DNA from: Paeniglutamicibacter cryotolerans
GTDB taxonomy: Bacteria; Actinomycetota; Actinomycetes; Actinomycetales; Micrococcaceae
Reading direction: 5' to 3'
Assembly: GCF_014190875.1 (NCBI RefSeq)
Contig: NZ_JACHVS010000001.1
Location: 682,001 to 746,000 of the forward strand
DNA: 64,000 bases
The position numbers were made by a program, and so were the translations under genes. The notes below the pieces were generated by a model. That model did no database searches, had not been told where the DNA came from, and saw only the letters and a program-made list of their open reading frames with translations. The number at the start of each line of letters is the position of its first letter. The first letter of the stretch is position 1. Shown here one piece after another: positions 10,106 through 18,533 of the stretch.

Positions 10106-11326
10106 TTAGTTGTTGAGGTAGCCGTTGGGGTTCAGCACGTACTTCGTCGCGGCCCCGGCATCGAATTCGGCGTAGCCGCGCGGGGCGTCCTCGAGCAGGA
10201 TCGCCTGCGCGTTGACGGCCTTGGCGATGTGGATCCGCTCGTGCAGGATCGCCATCATCAACGCCCGGTTGTATTTCATGGCCGGGCATTGTCCGGTGGT
10301 GAAGGACAGGGATTTGGCCCAGCCGGTGCCCAGGGACAGGGACAGGGAGCCCTTCTGGGCCGCTTCGTCCGCTGCTCCGGGATCCCCGGTGACGTAGAGG
10401 CCCGGGATGCCCAGGGATCCTCCGGCGGCGGTGAGGTCCATCAGCGAGTTCAGCACGGTGGCCGGGGCCTCGGCGGCCCCGGCACCGTGGCCGTGGCCGC
10501 GGGCTTCGAAGCCGACGGCGTCGATGCCCGCATCGACCTCGCGCACGCCGAGCAGCTGTTCGATCTGGTCCGCCGGGTCCCCGTGGGCGACGTTGATCCC
10601 TTCGCAGCCGAAGGAGCGGGCCTGGGCCAGGCGGTCCTCGTTCAGGTCCCCGACGATGACCACCGCGGCGCCGAGGAGCTGGGCGGAGGCTGCGGCGGCC
10701 AGGCCGACCGGTCCGGCGCCGGCGACGTAGACGGTGGAGCCGACGGTGACCCCGGCGGTGACTGCGCCGTGGAAGCCGGTGGGCAGGATGTCCGAGAGCA
10801 TGGTCAGGTCCATGATCTTTTCCAGGGCCTGGTCGCGGTCCGGGAACCGGAGCAGGTTCCAGTCGGCGTAGGGGACCAGGACGTATTCGGCTTGGCCGCC
10901 GACCCAGCCGCCCATGTCGACGTAGCCGTAGGCGGATCCGGGGCGGTCGGGGTTCACGTTCAGGCAGATCCCGGTCTTTTGTTCCTTGCAGTTGCGGCAG
11001 CGGCCGCAGGAGATGTTGAAGGGGACCGAGACGATGTCTCCGACCTTGATGAATTCGACGTCCCGGCCCACCTCGATGACTTCGCCGGTGATTTCGTGGC
11101 CCAGGACCAGGCCGGTGGGGGCGGTGGTGCGTCCGCGGACCATGTGTTGGTCCGAGCCGCAGATGTTGGTGGCCACGGTGCGCAGGATGACCCCGTGCGG
11201 GACCTTGCGGCCCACGTTGGCGGGGTTGACTCCGGGTCCGTCGGTGAGTTCGAAGGTGGGGAAGGGGGTGTCGATGACCTCGACGATGCCCGGGCCCTGG
11301 TAGGCGACTGCCCTGTTACCTGACAT
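10106..11326 (-). CDS. fdhA: Glutathione-independent formaldehyde dehydrogenase
   Basis: 406 residues, a zinc-dependent medium-chain dehydrogenase of the Pseudomonas putida Fdh type (about 400). The catalytic zinc site is in NICGSDQH and LGHEITGE. The structural zinc cysteines are in the CGRCRNC...GIC cluster. The NAD-binding GAGPVG motif and the family-specific RTVATNICGSDQHMVRG are present. It oxidises formaldehyde to formate with tightly bound NAD. Lying between the demethylases and the ABC importer, with its own VanR-like site 65 bases upstream, it most likely clears formaldehyde released by VanAB. Confidence 0.9.
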   Translation of the reverse strand: MSGNRAVAYQGPGIVEVIDTPFPTFELTDGPGVNPANVGRKVPHGVILRTVATNICGSDQHMVRGRTTAPTGLVLGHEITGEVIEVGRDVEFIKVGDIVSVPFNISCGRCRNCKEQKTGICLNVNPDRPGSAYGYVDMGGWVGGQAEYVLVPYADWNLLRFPDRDQALEKIMDLTMLSDILPTGFHGAVTAGVTVGSTVYVAGAGPVGLAAAASAQLLGAAVVIVGDLNEDRLAQARSFGCEGINVAHGDPADQIEQLLGVREVDAGIDAVGFEARGHGHGAGAAEAPATVLNSLMDLTAAGGSLGIPGLYVTGDPGAADEAAQKGSLSLSLGTGWAKSLSFTTGQCPAMKYNRALMMAILHERIHIAKAVNAQAILLEDAPRGYAEFDAGAATKYVLNPNGYLNN

Positions 11327-11390
11327 GCTGCGACTCCTTCATTAACGATCAAGATATTCCCGTGACGCTGCTCACGGCCTCCTGTCAGAC

Positions 11391-11408
11391 TACCTATGAA
11401 CATAGATA
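11391..11408. promoter_or_regulatory. VanR-type operator D (fdhA)
   Basis: TACCTATGAACATAGATA has a perfect core, CTATG-AA-CATAG (11394-11405). It lies 65 bases upstream of the fdhA start on the minus strand. Confidence 0.72.
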
Positions 11409-11481
11409 TTGTCAGTAGGTTTTCAAAACTCTTTTGACGGAACCGCCAGCCCCGGAAGGCTTCGCCTCCGTACATGCAAAA

Positions 11482-11526
11482 GGCCAGGAGCCACCATCAC
11501 CCGACTGGGATAAGTGGCCCCTGGCC
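11482..11526. terminator. Terminator of the ABC operon
   Basis: GGCCAGGAGCCAC (11482-11494) pairs with GTGGCCCCTGGCC (11514-11526) with one mismatch. It follows the stop of the ATPase gene at 11566 on the minus strand and precedes the fdhA promoter. Confidence 0.65.
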
Positions 11527-11565
11527 CTGCTCGTCAGGCCCAGGGGCCGACTATGGTGTTCTGGA

Positions 11566-12435
11566 TCAGGAGGTGGCACCGACGGCGGTGATGGCCTCCT
11601 CGGGGCGGTGGCCCGCCTTCGCCTTCTGGATCTCCGCATACACGTGGTGACGCAGCTCGGTGAACCGCGGCAGCGACCGGGTCTCGAGCTGGTCGCGCTC
11701 GTCCGGCAGGTCGATGACCAGGTCTTCCTGCACGATCGTCGGGGAGGAGGACAGGATGATGACGCGCTCGCCCAGGTAGATCGACTCGTCGATATCGTGG
11801 GTCACGAACAGCACCGTCACGCCCAGCTTCTTCCAGACGCTGCGGATCAAATCCTCCAGATCCGCACGGGTCTGCGCATCGACTGCGGCGAACGGCTCAT
11901 CCATCAGCAGCACCTCCGGCTGGTACGCCACGGCACGGGCGATCGCCACGCGCTGCTGCATGCCACCGGAAAGTTGCCATGGGTAGGACTTGGGCACGTG
12001 GGCAAGGCCCACTGCCTCCAGCGCCTCGGCGACCAGGCGGGCGCGCTCGGCCTTGGGCACACCGGCGTTCTTCAGCGGCAGCTCGACGTTCTCTGCCACG
12101 CGCAGCCACGGGAAGAGCGAGCGCCCGTACTCCTGGAAGACCACTGCCATTTTCTTCGGCGGGCCGGTGACCTTCTGCCCGTCCAGCGTCACCGAACCAC
12201 TGGTGGATCCCAGCAGACCGGCGATGCACTTGAGCAGCGTCGTCTTACCCGAGCCCGAGGGCCCGACCAGGCAGACCAGCTCGCCGCGGCCCAGGTCGAA
12301 GGTCAGGTTGCGCACCGCCTCGATGTCGCCGGCGTCGGTGTGGTAGACCTTCTTCAGGCCACGGACCGCGAGCAGTGCCTCGCCATCGGGAAGGGTGCGT
12401 CCGGCGGGGGTGGGACGAATCGAATCAGACTGCAT
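11566..12435 (-). CDS. NitT/TauT-type ABC transporter ATPase
   Basis: 289 residues with Walker A GPSGSGKTT, signature LSGGMQQR, Walker B VLLMDEP and the switch histidine in VLFVTHD. These are typical of SsuB/TauB-like ATPases. The ATG at 12435 overlaps the end of the upstream permease gene and has GAGG six bases upstream; a TTG at 12441 is less likely. It is the last gene of the operon binding protein - permease - permease - ATPase. As the only ATPase in the window, it may also serve binding proteins 1 and 3. Confidence 0.9.
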   Translation of the reverse strand: MQSDSIRPTPAGRTLPDGEALLAVRGLKKVYHTDAGDIEAVRNLTFDLGRGELVCLVGPSGSGKTTLLKCIAGLLGSTSGSVTLDGQKVTGPPKKMAVVFQEYGRSLFPWLRVAENVELPLKNAGVPKAERARLVAEALEAVGLAHVPKSYPWQLSGGMQQRVAIARAVAYQPEVLLMDEPFAAVDAQTRADLEDLIRSVWKKLGVTVLFVTHDIDESIYLGERVIILSSSPTIVQEDLVIDLPDERDQLETRSLPRFTELRHHVYAEIQKAKAGHRPEEAITAVGATS

Positions 12436-13198
12436 TTTCAACCTCTTTCAGACCGTGGTACCAGCGCAGTACCCGGCGTTCACACCATTGGAAGATAAAG
12501 GACAGGGCCACGCCGATCAGGCCCAGCACCACGATGCCCGACCACATTTCCGGCACCGCGAAGGAGCGCTGGAACTGCACGATCGTGAAGCCCAGGCCGG
12601 AGGATGAAGCAAACATCTCGGAGATGACCATCAGGATCAGGCCGATCGACAGGGACTGGCGGATGCCGGCCATGATCGTGGGCGTCGAGGAGGGCAGCAC
12701 CTGATAACGAATCCGGTTGAACCCGGACAGGCCGTAGGACTTCGAGGTCTCGGTCTGGACCGAGTCGATGGAGCGCACTCCCTCGATGGTGTTCAGCAGC
12801 ACCGGCCAGACACAGCCGAAGATGATCACGGCGATCTTCATGCCGTCGTTGATGCCCACCAGCAGCATCAACACCGGCACAAGCACCGGCGGTGGAAGCG
12901 CGCGGAAGAACTCGAACACCGGCTCGGTCACCGCACGCACCGTACGGTTCAGGCCCACTGCCAGTCCCAGGACGATGCCCAGGACGATCGCTATGCCCAG
13001 GCCGATGACCAGGCGCATGACCGAGGGAAGCACGTCGGTGAGGATCCGGTCCCCGATCCACGTCTCGATGAACGTTTCGAAGAGCTGGACCGGGGTCGGA
13101 ACGAAGAAGTTCGGTTCACCGGAGGTGGCAATCCACCACCAGGCAATCAGGATGATGGGCAAACCCAGCAGGTAGCCCAGGGTCTTGAGGAATTTCAC
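12425..13198 (-). CDS. NitT/TauT-type ABC permease 2
   Basis: 257 residues with six predicted membrane helices and the binding-protein-dependent permease (BPD_transp_1) domain. The EAA-like loop is near SKSYGLSGFNRIRYQVLPSS. The start is a GTG at 13198, inside the stop of the preceding permease gene (GTGA overlap), with GAGG seven bases upstream. The open frame extends further upstream but there only shadows the other permease. With permease 1 it forms a heterodimeric channel. The two permeases resemble each other in layout (KSYGFSY and KSYGLSG loops). Confidence 0.88.
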   Translation of the reverse strand: MKFLKTLGYLLGLPIILIAWWWIATSGEPNFFVPTPVQLFETFIETWIGDRILTDVLPSVMRLVIGLGIAIVLGIVLGLAVGLNRTVRAVTEPVFEFFRALPPPVLVPVLMLLVGINDGMKIAVIIFGCVWPVLLNTIEGVRSIDSVQTETSKSYGLSGFNRIRYQVLPSSTPTIMAGIRQSLSIGLILMVISEMFASSSGLGFTIVQFQRSFAVPEMWSGIVVLGLIGVALSFIFQWCERRVLRWYHGLKEVENAV

Positions 13199-14025
13199 GA
13201 GACAACCTCCCCGCGGACCGAGGGGTGCCAGGCCAGGATCCGCTTCTCCACGATTCGCGTGATGACATTGATGGCCAGGCCGAGCAGGCCGGTGGCCACG
13301 ATCAGCGCATACATGCCGGCGATGGCGCCACCGGACTGGGCGAGGGCGATTTCCTTGCCCAAGCCGTCGGAACCGATGATCAGTTCCGCGGTGATCGCCA
13401 GGATCAGCGCGACCGAGGCGGCCAGGCGGATGCCGGTCATCAGATACGGCAGCATGGTCGGGAAGATGACGTCGCGGATCTGCTGCAGGTAGGAGAAGCC
13501 ATAGGACTTCGCCGTTTGCATCGCCACGTTGTCCACGTCGGCCACCCCGTAAAGCACCTGGATCAATACCTGCCAGAAGCAGGCGTAGATGATCAGCAGC
13601 AGTGAGGATTCGATCTTCACGCCGAAGAGCAGCACAGCCAACGGGATCAGCGCGACCGACGGGATCGGGCGCAGGAACTCGATGGTGGAGTTGGTGGCCC
13701 GGCGCAGGAACGGGGACATCCCGATGACCAGGCCCAGCACCAGTGCCGTCAGCACGGCGACGGCCAGGCCGATGGCCCAGGCCAGCATGGTGTGGCCCAC
13801 TGCCACCCAGAAGGCGGTCAGGCCGAAGTCGCCGACCAGGGCGACCAGGACCTCGGAGGCCGGCGGCAGGTACTTGGCCTTGACCAGGCCCAGGGCGGGC
13901 ATCAGTTCCCAAATGCCCAGGAAGCCGATGATGCCGAACAGGCCCAGCAGCCACGTGGGCAGGCCCTTGGACGGCACCGTCTTTTTCACCCGGCCCGGGG
14001 CCGGTTTTTGTATGGTTTGAGTCAT
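13195..14025 (-). CDS. NitT/TauT-type ABC permease 1
   Basis: 276 residues. A short cytoplasmic N-terminus rich in Lys/Pro is followed by about six membrane helices of the BPD_transp_1 fold, with the cytoplasmic coupling loop around AKSYGFSYLQQIRDVIFP. Its ATG overlaps the stop of the upstream binding-protein gene (TAATG). Its own stop overlaps the GTG of permease 2. This tight packing indicates one translationally coupled operon. Confidence 0.88.
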   Translation of the reverse strand: MTQTIQKPAPGRVKKTVPSKGLPTWLLGLFGIIGFLGIWELMPALGLVKAKYLPPASEVLVALVGDFGLTAFWVAVGHTMLAWAIGLAVAVLTALVLGLVIGMSPFLRRATNSTIEFLRPIPSVALIPLAVLLFGVKIESSLLLIIYACFWQVLIQVLYGVADVDNVAMQTAKSYGFSYLQQIRDVIFPTMLPYLMTGIRLAASVALILAITAELIIGSDGLGKEIALAQSGGAIAGMYALIVATGLLGLAINVITRIVEKRILAWHPSVRGEVVS

Positions 14026-15002
14026 TAGGGCATCAATTCATCGAGGTTGACCGGCTTGGAAACGGTACCGAACTTCTGGGCCGCATCGGCCAGCTTGGCT
14101 GCAGCGTCCATGTCGAAGTCCACGCGGTAGCGCGGGAGCACGATCTTTTCACGGGTGTCGGCGTCGATCTTGGTGTAGGTGCCCACGATGTCGCGGACTT
14201 CCTTCGGGTTGGCCTGTGCGAACTCAAGCGACTTGTTCATGGCACGCGTGAACTTCGCGGTCAGCTCAGGCTTGGATTCAACATTGGCCTTGGTGGTGAA
14301 GTAGCCGGCAATGTCGAGCTCGGGGTGGAAATCCGAGAAGTTCGTCGTCACGATGCGCGATCCCTCAGCCAGGGACTGGGTGAGGAACGGATCCAGGATC
14401 CAGGCCGCATCGACGATTCCGTTTTCCAGAGCGGCGGGCGCATCAGGGAAGGGAACCTCGACGAAATCGATGGTGCCGGGGTCTCCGCCGGCGTCGGTGA
14501 CCACCTGGGAGATGGTGGTGTCACCGATATTTGAAAGGTTGTTCACCGAGACCTTTTTGCCGGCCAGGTCCTTCGGGGACTTGATCGGGGAATCGTCGTT
14601 CACAACCACTGCGCCGAAATCGATGGTGGTATCGCCGCTGGTGGTGGCACCGTTAGCGACGAGCTTCATGTCAAGACCCTTGTCGTTCGCCACCATCGGG
14701 GAGATCAGGTTGGAGAAAGCGAAGTCGTAGCTGCCGGACTGGACACCGGGCACGATGGCCGATCCACCGGTTGCGGTCTGGATATCAAGGTCAAGGCCTT
14801 CTTCCTCGAAGAAGCCCTTGGCCTTGCCAAGCCAGATCGGGGCGGTATCCACGATCGGAATGACTCCGACGGTGATTTTCTCAAGGTCTGCACCCGCGGC
14901 TCCGGTCTTTACCTCCGCGGCACCGCTGGGCGAACCGGAACCGCAGGCGCTCAATGCCAGGATCCCCATGGCGGCCAGTGCAATTTTGAGCTTGTTCTTC
15001 AT
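14025..15002 (-). CDS. NitT/TauT-type ABC substrate-binding lipoprotein 2
   Basis: 325 residues: a lipoprotein signal with lipobox ILALSACGSG, then an NMT1/SsuA-like fold starting VGVIPIVDTAPIWLG. It is the cognate binding protein of the operon, being the first gene and overlapping permease 1. Close in sequence to the binding proteins at 7313 and 16829. The promoter region carries VanR-type site E about 144 bases upstream of the ATG. An aromatic carboxylate ligand is inferred from the location; sulfonates or pyrimidine precursors are the classical ligands of this fold. Confidence 0.87.
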   Translation of the reverse strand: MKNKLKIALAAMGILALSACGSGSPSGAAEVKTGAAGADLEKITVGVIPIVDTAPIWLGKAKGFFEEEGLDLDIQTATGGSAIVPGVQSGSYDFAFSNLISPMVANDKGLDMKLVANGATTSGDTTIDFGAVVVNDDSPIKSPKDLAGKKVSVNNLSNIGDTTISQVVTDAGGDPGTIDFVEVPFPDAPAALENGIVDAAWILDPFLTQSLAEGSRIVTTNFSDFHPELDIAGYFTTKANVESKPELTAKFTRAMNKSLEFAQANPKEVRDIVGTYTKIDADTREKIVLPRYRVDFDMDAAAKLADAAQKFGTVSKPVNLDELMP

Positions 15003-15145
15003 GACGAACTTCGTCCTTCATTAGTTGGTGCTGTTTTGCGGGCCCGGCCCAAGATGGGAGTGGCAGCGGGCTGCACTGGGGCACATCGGCCGTTGATAGA
15101 CCTCACATGCACCGGTGATGAAAGTCACTCACGTGTCGACAACAA

Positions 15146-15163
15146 TACCTATGGGTATAGTTA
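15146..15163. promoter_or_regulatory. VanR-type operator E (ABC operon)
   Basis: TACCTATGGGTATAGTTA, with the core CTATG-GG-TATAG (15149-15160; one mismatch from the perfect palindrome). It lies between the CoA ligase stop and the ABC operon start. Confidence 0.68.
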
Positions 15164-15210
15164 TTTTGCAATTCGTTACGGATGCAGAAAGCACACACTT
15201 GACGGACAAG

Positions 15211-16746
15211 TCAGACAGGCGCGGACGAGTTGCCGAAGGTTTTTCGAAGGTCCGCCTTGCGGATCTTTCCGCTGGCGGTGCGCGGTAGCTCGTCGGCGAT
15301 CACGAAGGAACGCGGGATCTTGTACCGGGCGATGCGCCCGTCTAGGTGCTCCATGATCCGCGCGCCCGTCACTTCGCAACCCTCGGCCGGAACGACAATG
15401 GCCCGCGGGACCTCGCCCCATTTAGGATCGGGCACACCGATGACGGCGACGGAAGATACCTCGGTGAGCTCCATGATGGCCTGCTCGATCTCGGCGGGGT
15501 AGACATTCTCGCCACCCGAGATGATCATGTCCTTCAGCCGGTCGGAGATGTACAGGAAACCCTCGTCATCGAGGTACCCCATGTCGCCGGAGCGGAACCA
15601 CACGTCGTCAGCATAGGATTCGGCGCTCGCCTCGGGACGGTTCCAGTACTGAAGGATGACGTTCGGTCCGGAAAGCAGGATCTCCCCGACCACGCCGGCC
15701 GGGACCTGGGCGCCGCGATCATCGATGACCCGCACGGCGGAGAAGAAGTGGGGAAGCCCTGCCGAGCCGATCTTTTCACGCGAGCGTTCCGCCTGCAGCG
15801 AGGTCGCCCCGGGAGCAGTTTCGGTCATGCCGTAGCCGCCCGAGAAGCCCAGGCCGCGTTCCTCATAGGCCTCGAGCACACGCAGCGGAACGGCTGACCC
15901 ACCGCAGGTGAGCATGCGCAGGGAGGAAATGTCGGTAGCGCCCCACGCGGGGTGTTCGGCCAGCATCTGGTAGGTGGTGGGAACGCCCGAGAGCGATGTG
16001 ACCTGGTGCCGTTCGATGGCGTCGAGCACCAACGACGGTTCGAAGCGGTCCTGCAGGACCAGGGTCCCGCCCTTGAGCAGCGTGGGCAGGGCCCCCATGC
16101 CCAGCGATGCGGCGTGGAACATCGGGGCGATCATCAGGGCCACCGCGTCGGAAGTGACGTCGTAGTCGACTAGCACGTTGAAGGAGTTCCATGTCATGTT
16201 TCCGTGCGTGAGCACTGCACCCTTCGGGGCCCCGGTGGTTCCCGAAGTGTAGAGGATGATCGCCGGATCCTCCAGGCCCACCGGCACATCCCGATGCCCG
16301 GACGAGGCCGCTGCCAGGGACCGCTCGTAGGGGGAATCAAGTCCCGGCTCATCGGCCACCACGAGCCGGTGCCCGACAGCGGTATCGCGCACTGCAGGGT
16401 CGGCCAGCCCCTCGAGCGACTCCGGGCTGATCAGCACGGTGCTGCCCGAATCGTTCAGGGCATAGGTCAGTTCGCGCGCGGCAAGACGGGTATTGAGCGG
16501 AACGAACACCGCACCGATGCTGCCGCAGGCAAAAAGCGTTTCCAGGAATGCCGGGTGGTTGTTGCCCAGGTAGGCAACCCGCGAGCCATGGCCGGCACCG
16601 AGCCCGCGCAGGACATCGGCCAGCTGGTCGACGCGCAGCGCCAGCTCGTCGTAGGACAGGGATACCCCGTCCTTGATGATGGCCGCGTGGCCCTTGGACT
16701 TGACGCGGCGCTTGTGGATCCAGCTACCCAGGCCCTGGTTCTGCAT
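15211..16746 (-). CDS. Acyl-CoA synthetase, probable phenylpropanoid/hydroxycinnamate CoA ligase
   Basis: 511 residues, an ANL-superfamily AMP-dependent ligase. The P-loop motif LYTSGTTGAPKG, the GYGMTETAP motif, the YISDRLKDMIISGGENVYP hinge region and the C-terminal lysine in PRTASGKIRK are all visible. In the phd (Corynebacterium) and cou (Rhodococcus) pathways such a ligase activates cinnamate-type acids before side-chain shortening. The genes at 18026-21555 provide the remaining steps. It lies 82 bases downstream of binding protein 3 in the same direction and is probably co-transcribed. A fatty-acid ligase is the main alternative. Confidence 0.82.
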   Translation of the reverse strand: MQNQGLGSWIHKRRVKSKGHAAIIKDGVSLSYDELALRVDQLADVLRGLGAGHGSRVAYLGNNHPAFLETLFACGSIGAVFVPLNTRLAARELTYALNDSGSTVLISPESLEGLADPAVRDTAVGHRLVVADEPGLDSPYERSLAAASSGHRDVPVGLEDPAIILYTSGTTGAPKGAVLTHGNMTWNSFNVLVDYDVTSDAVALMIAPMFHAASLGMGALPTLLKGGTLVLQDRFEPSLVLDAIERHQVTSLSGVPTTYQMLAEHPAWGATDISSLRMLTCGGSAVPLRVLEAYEERGLGFSGGYGMTETAPGATSLQAERSREKIGSAGLPHFFSAVRVIDDRGAQVPAGVVGEILLSGPNVILQYWNRPEASAESYADDVWFRSGDMGYLDDEGFLYISDRLKDMIISGGENVYPAEIEQAIMELTEVSSVAVIGVPDPKWGEVPRAIVVPAEGCEVTGARIMEHLDGRIARYKIPRSFVIADELPRTASGKIRKADLRKTFGNSSAPV

Positions 16747-16828
16747 TGGTACCTCTCATATGCTGCGGGCCGCCCACGCGGCCCGCAGCTGCTATCTCAT
16801 CTAACCGACGGGCGGAAGGAGCCCGGCG

Positions 16829-17824
16829 CTACTTCTTGATGGTCAACGCCGCGATGTCGGGCGTCTTGGAGATGAATTCGAATTTGGCCGCCAGTGCGCC
16901 GAGCTTGTCCAGCTGCTCGGAGGGGACAACGGCGTCCCAGGTTTCCATCTTCAGGTTTTCGGCAACCTTGGCATCCATCTTCATGAACGTGGGAAGCAGG
17001 GCCTTGGCTCCGGCCTGGTCGCTCTCGGCCGCGTCAAGAGTTTCGGCCATGGCGGCCTGGAACTTGGCGACGACGTCCGGGCTCTCTTGGGCGAACTTGC
17101 CGCTGGTGAAGCTGACCATGGTCGGAAGGCCCGGGATGGCCTTCTGGTTCGGGTAGCCGAGCAACTTGTTCTCCGGGACGGCCAGTGCCTTGGACAGGAA
17201 GGGCTCCGGAACCCAGATCGCGTCCATGTTCTTGCGGTCGAGCTGCGCCTCCATATCGGGGAAAGGCATTTCGCTGAACTTCAGCGCCTTGGGGTCCCCG
17301 CCATCAATGGCGGCCGATTCCATGATGGTCAGGTCGCCCTGGGTCTTCAGCGCGTTCACCGAGGTGGTCTTGCCAGCCAGGTCGGCGAAGGTGTTGATGC
17401 CCGAATCGGCGCGGACGACGACGCCGTTGATGTCGTCGCCGGTGGCCTTGGAGTTGGAGTACCCGGTGACGATCTTCATGTCCAGGCCCTTGTCCACCGC
17501 GGTGATGACCGACAGCGGGTTTCCGACGGCGAAGTTCAGGTCACCGGTGGATACGGCGGGAAGCATTGCCGCACCGGCGGAGGCGGTGGTGAGTTCGATG
17601 TCGAGGCCGTGCTTCTCGAAGATCTTCTTGTCCACGCCGTACTGCATGGCCACGGAGGGCGCGATCGGCAGGATGCCGACGACGACCTTGGTCAGTCCCC
17701 CGGCCTCTCCGGACTTCGGTGCTTCGGTGCTTGCCGCACCGGAGGGGGATCCGCCGCCGCAGCCGGTCAGGGCCAATGCGGCAATTGACGCTCCTGCGAG
17801 CATCGTGGCAAGTCGCTTCTTCAT
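16829..17824 (-). CDS. NitT/TauT-type ABC substrate-binding lipoprotein 3
   Basis: 331 residues with lipobox ALTGCGGG and the same fold as the other two binding proteins (VGILPIAPSVAMQYG; EMPFPDMEAQLD). The ATG at 17824 has AAGGAGAG upstream; longer in-frame starts lack one. It is paired with the CoA ligase rather than with a permease, and would need a transporter core encoded elsewhere, such as 11566-14025. The promoter carries TTGAAAAAATCAA at 17921, shared with the MarR promoter. That suggests its ligand is a substrate of the side-chain-shortening pathway. Confidence 0.85.
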   Translation of the reverse strand: MKKRLATMLAGASIAALALTGCGGGSPSGAASTEAPKSGEAGGLTKVVVGILPIAPSVAMQYGVDKKIFEKHGLDIELTTASAGAAMLPAVSTGDLNFAVGNPLSVITAVDKGLDMKIVTGYSNSKATGDDINGVVVRADSGINTFADLAGKTTSVNALKTQGDLTIMESAAIDGGDPKALKFSEMPFPDMEAQLDRKNMDAIWVPEPFLSKALAVPENKLLGYPNQKAIPGLPTMVSFTSGKFAQESPDVVAKFQAAMAETLDAAESDQAGAKALLPTFMKMDAKVAENLKMETWDAVVPSEQLDKLGALAAKFEFISKTPDIAALTIKK

Positions 17825-17920
17825 GGTCTCTCCTTGGTGATTCGCTACGGCTTTTGGTTCCGGATCAAACCCATTGGGTTCATGTGATCCGCACCACTCC
17901 ATACAACCTAGGTCTAATAG

Positions 17921-17933
17921 TTGAAAAAATCAA
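17921..17933. promoter_or_regulatory. MarR-type operator candidate 1 (TTGAAAAAATCAA)
   Basis: TTGA and TCAA half-sites flank five bases, about 100 bases upstream of binding protein 3. A nearly identical motif lies between the SDR and MarR genes at 21635. A direct repeat AATAGTTGA overlaps it on either side (17917-17925 and 17932-17940). Confidence 0.6.
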
Positions 17934-17970
17934 TAGTTGATAAGAAGTGGTGTTCAATCGTGCCGCAACG

Positions 17971-18016
17971 ACGGCCAGCGAGGCTCCCCCAGGAAGGGGG
18001 AGGCCCGGCTGGCCGT
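17971..18016. terminator. Terminator of the maoC operon
   Basis: ACGGCCAGC...GGCTCCCCC pairs with GGGGGAGGCC...GCTGGCCGT around an AGGAA loop, with a small internal bulge. It lies just after the MaoC gene stop at 18026 (minus strand) and separates that operon from the binding protein 3 promoter. Confidence 0.8.
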
Positions 18017-18025
18017 GGGAGGACC

Positions 18026-18481
18026 CTAGGCGTAGAAGCGGTAGATTCCGCGGGAAACCACTGCCGGCTTCGGCGCACCCTCAACCTCGACAACCTGGTC
18101 GACGGCGATCTGGTAGCCGCCCTTGACCTCGTCGACCTCGGCGATGATGGCCTTCATGCGGATCTGCGAGCCCACGGGAACCGGCGAGGGGAAGCGGACC
18201 TTGTCCAGGCCGTAGTTCACACGGGTGGAGACGCCGGTGACGTCGAAGAGCTCGGACCAGAAGGCGATCTGCAGGCTCAGCGAGAGGTAGCCGTGGGCGA
18301 TAGGTCCACCGAACGGGCCCTCCTTGGCCTTTTCCGGATCGGTGTGGATCCACTGGTGGTCATCCGTCGCGTCGGCGAACGTGTTGATCTGGTCCTGGGT
18401 GACGGTGCGGAAGTCGCTGTAGCCCAGATCGGTACCTGCGGCCGATGCGAGCTGTTCGTAGGAAAGAATGGTCTGGCCCAT
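18026..18481 (-). CDS. MaoC-like hydratase, probable enoyl-CoA hydratase of side-chain degradation
   Basis: 151 residues with the hot-dog fold of MaoC dehydratases. The hydratase motif region DATDDHQWIHTDPEKA with the catalytic Asp/His pair, followed by GGPIAHGYLSLSL, is clear. The start ATG at 18481 has AGGAGG nine bases upstream. It is the last gene of the SDR-amidohydrolase-dehydrogenase-hydratase operon. It would hydrate the cinnamoyl-CoA-type double bond to a 3-hydroxyacyl-CoA, which the SDR then oxidises. Confidence 0.85.
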   Translation of the reverse strand: MGQTILSYEQLASAAGTDLGYSDFRTVTQDQINTFADATDDHQWIHTDPEKAKEGPFGGPIAHGYLSLSLQIAFWSELFDVTGVSTRVNYGLDKVRFPSPVPVGSQIRMKAIIAEVDEVKGGYQIAVDQVVEVEGAPKPAVVSRGIYRFYA

Positions 18482-18533
18482 GGGAGGGTCCTCCTGTGCA
18501 GTGGTGATGGGTGTGGAAAAAGCGGGGTGGGGC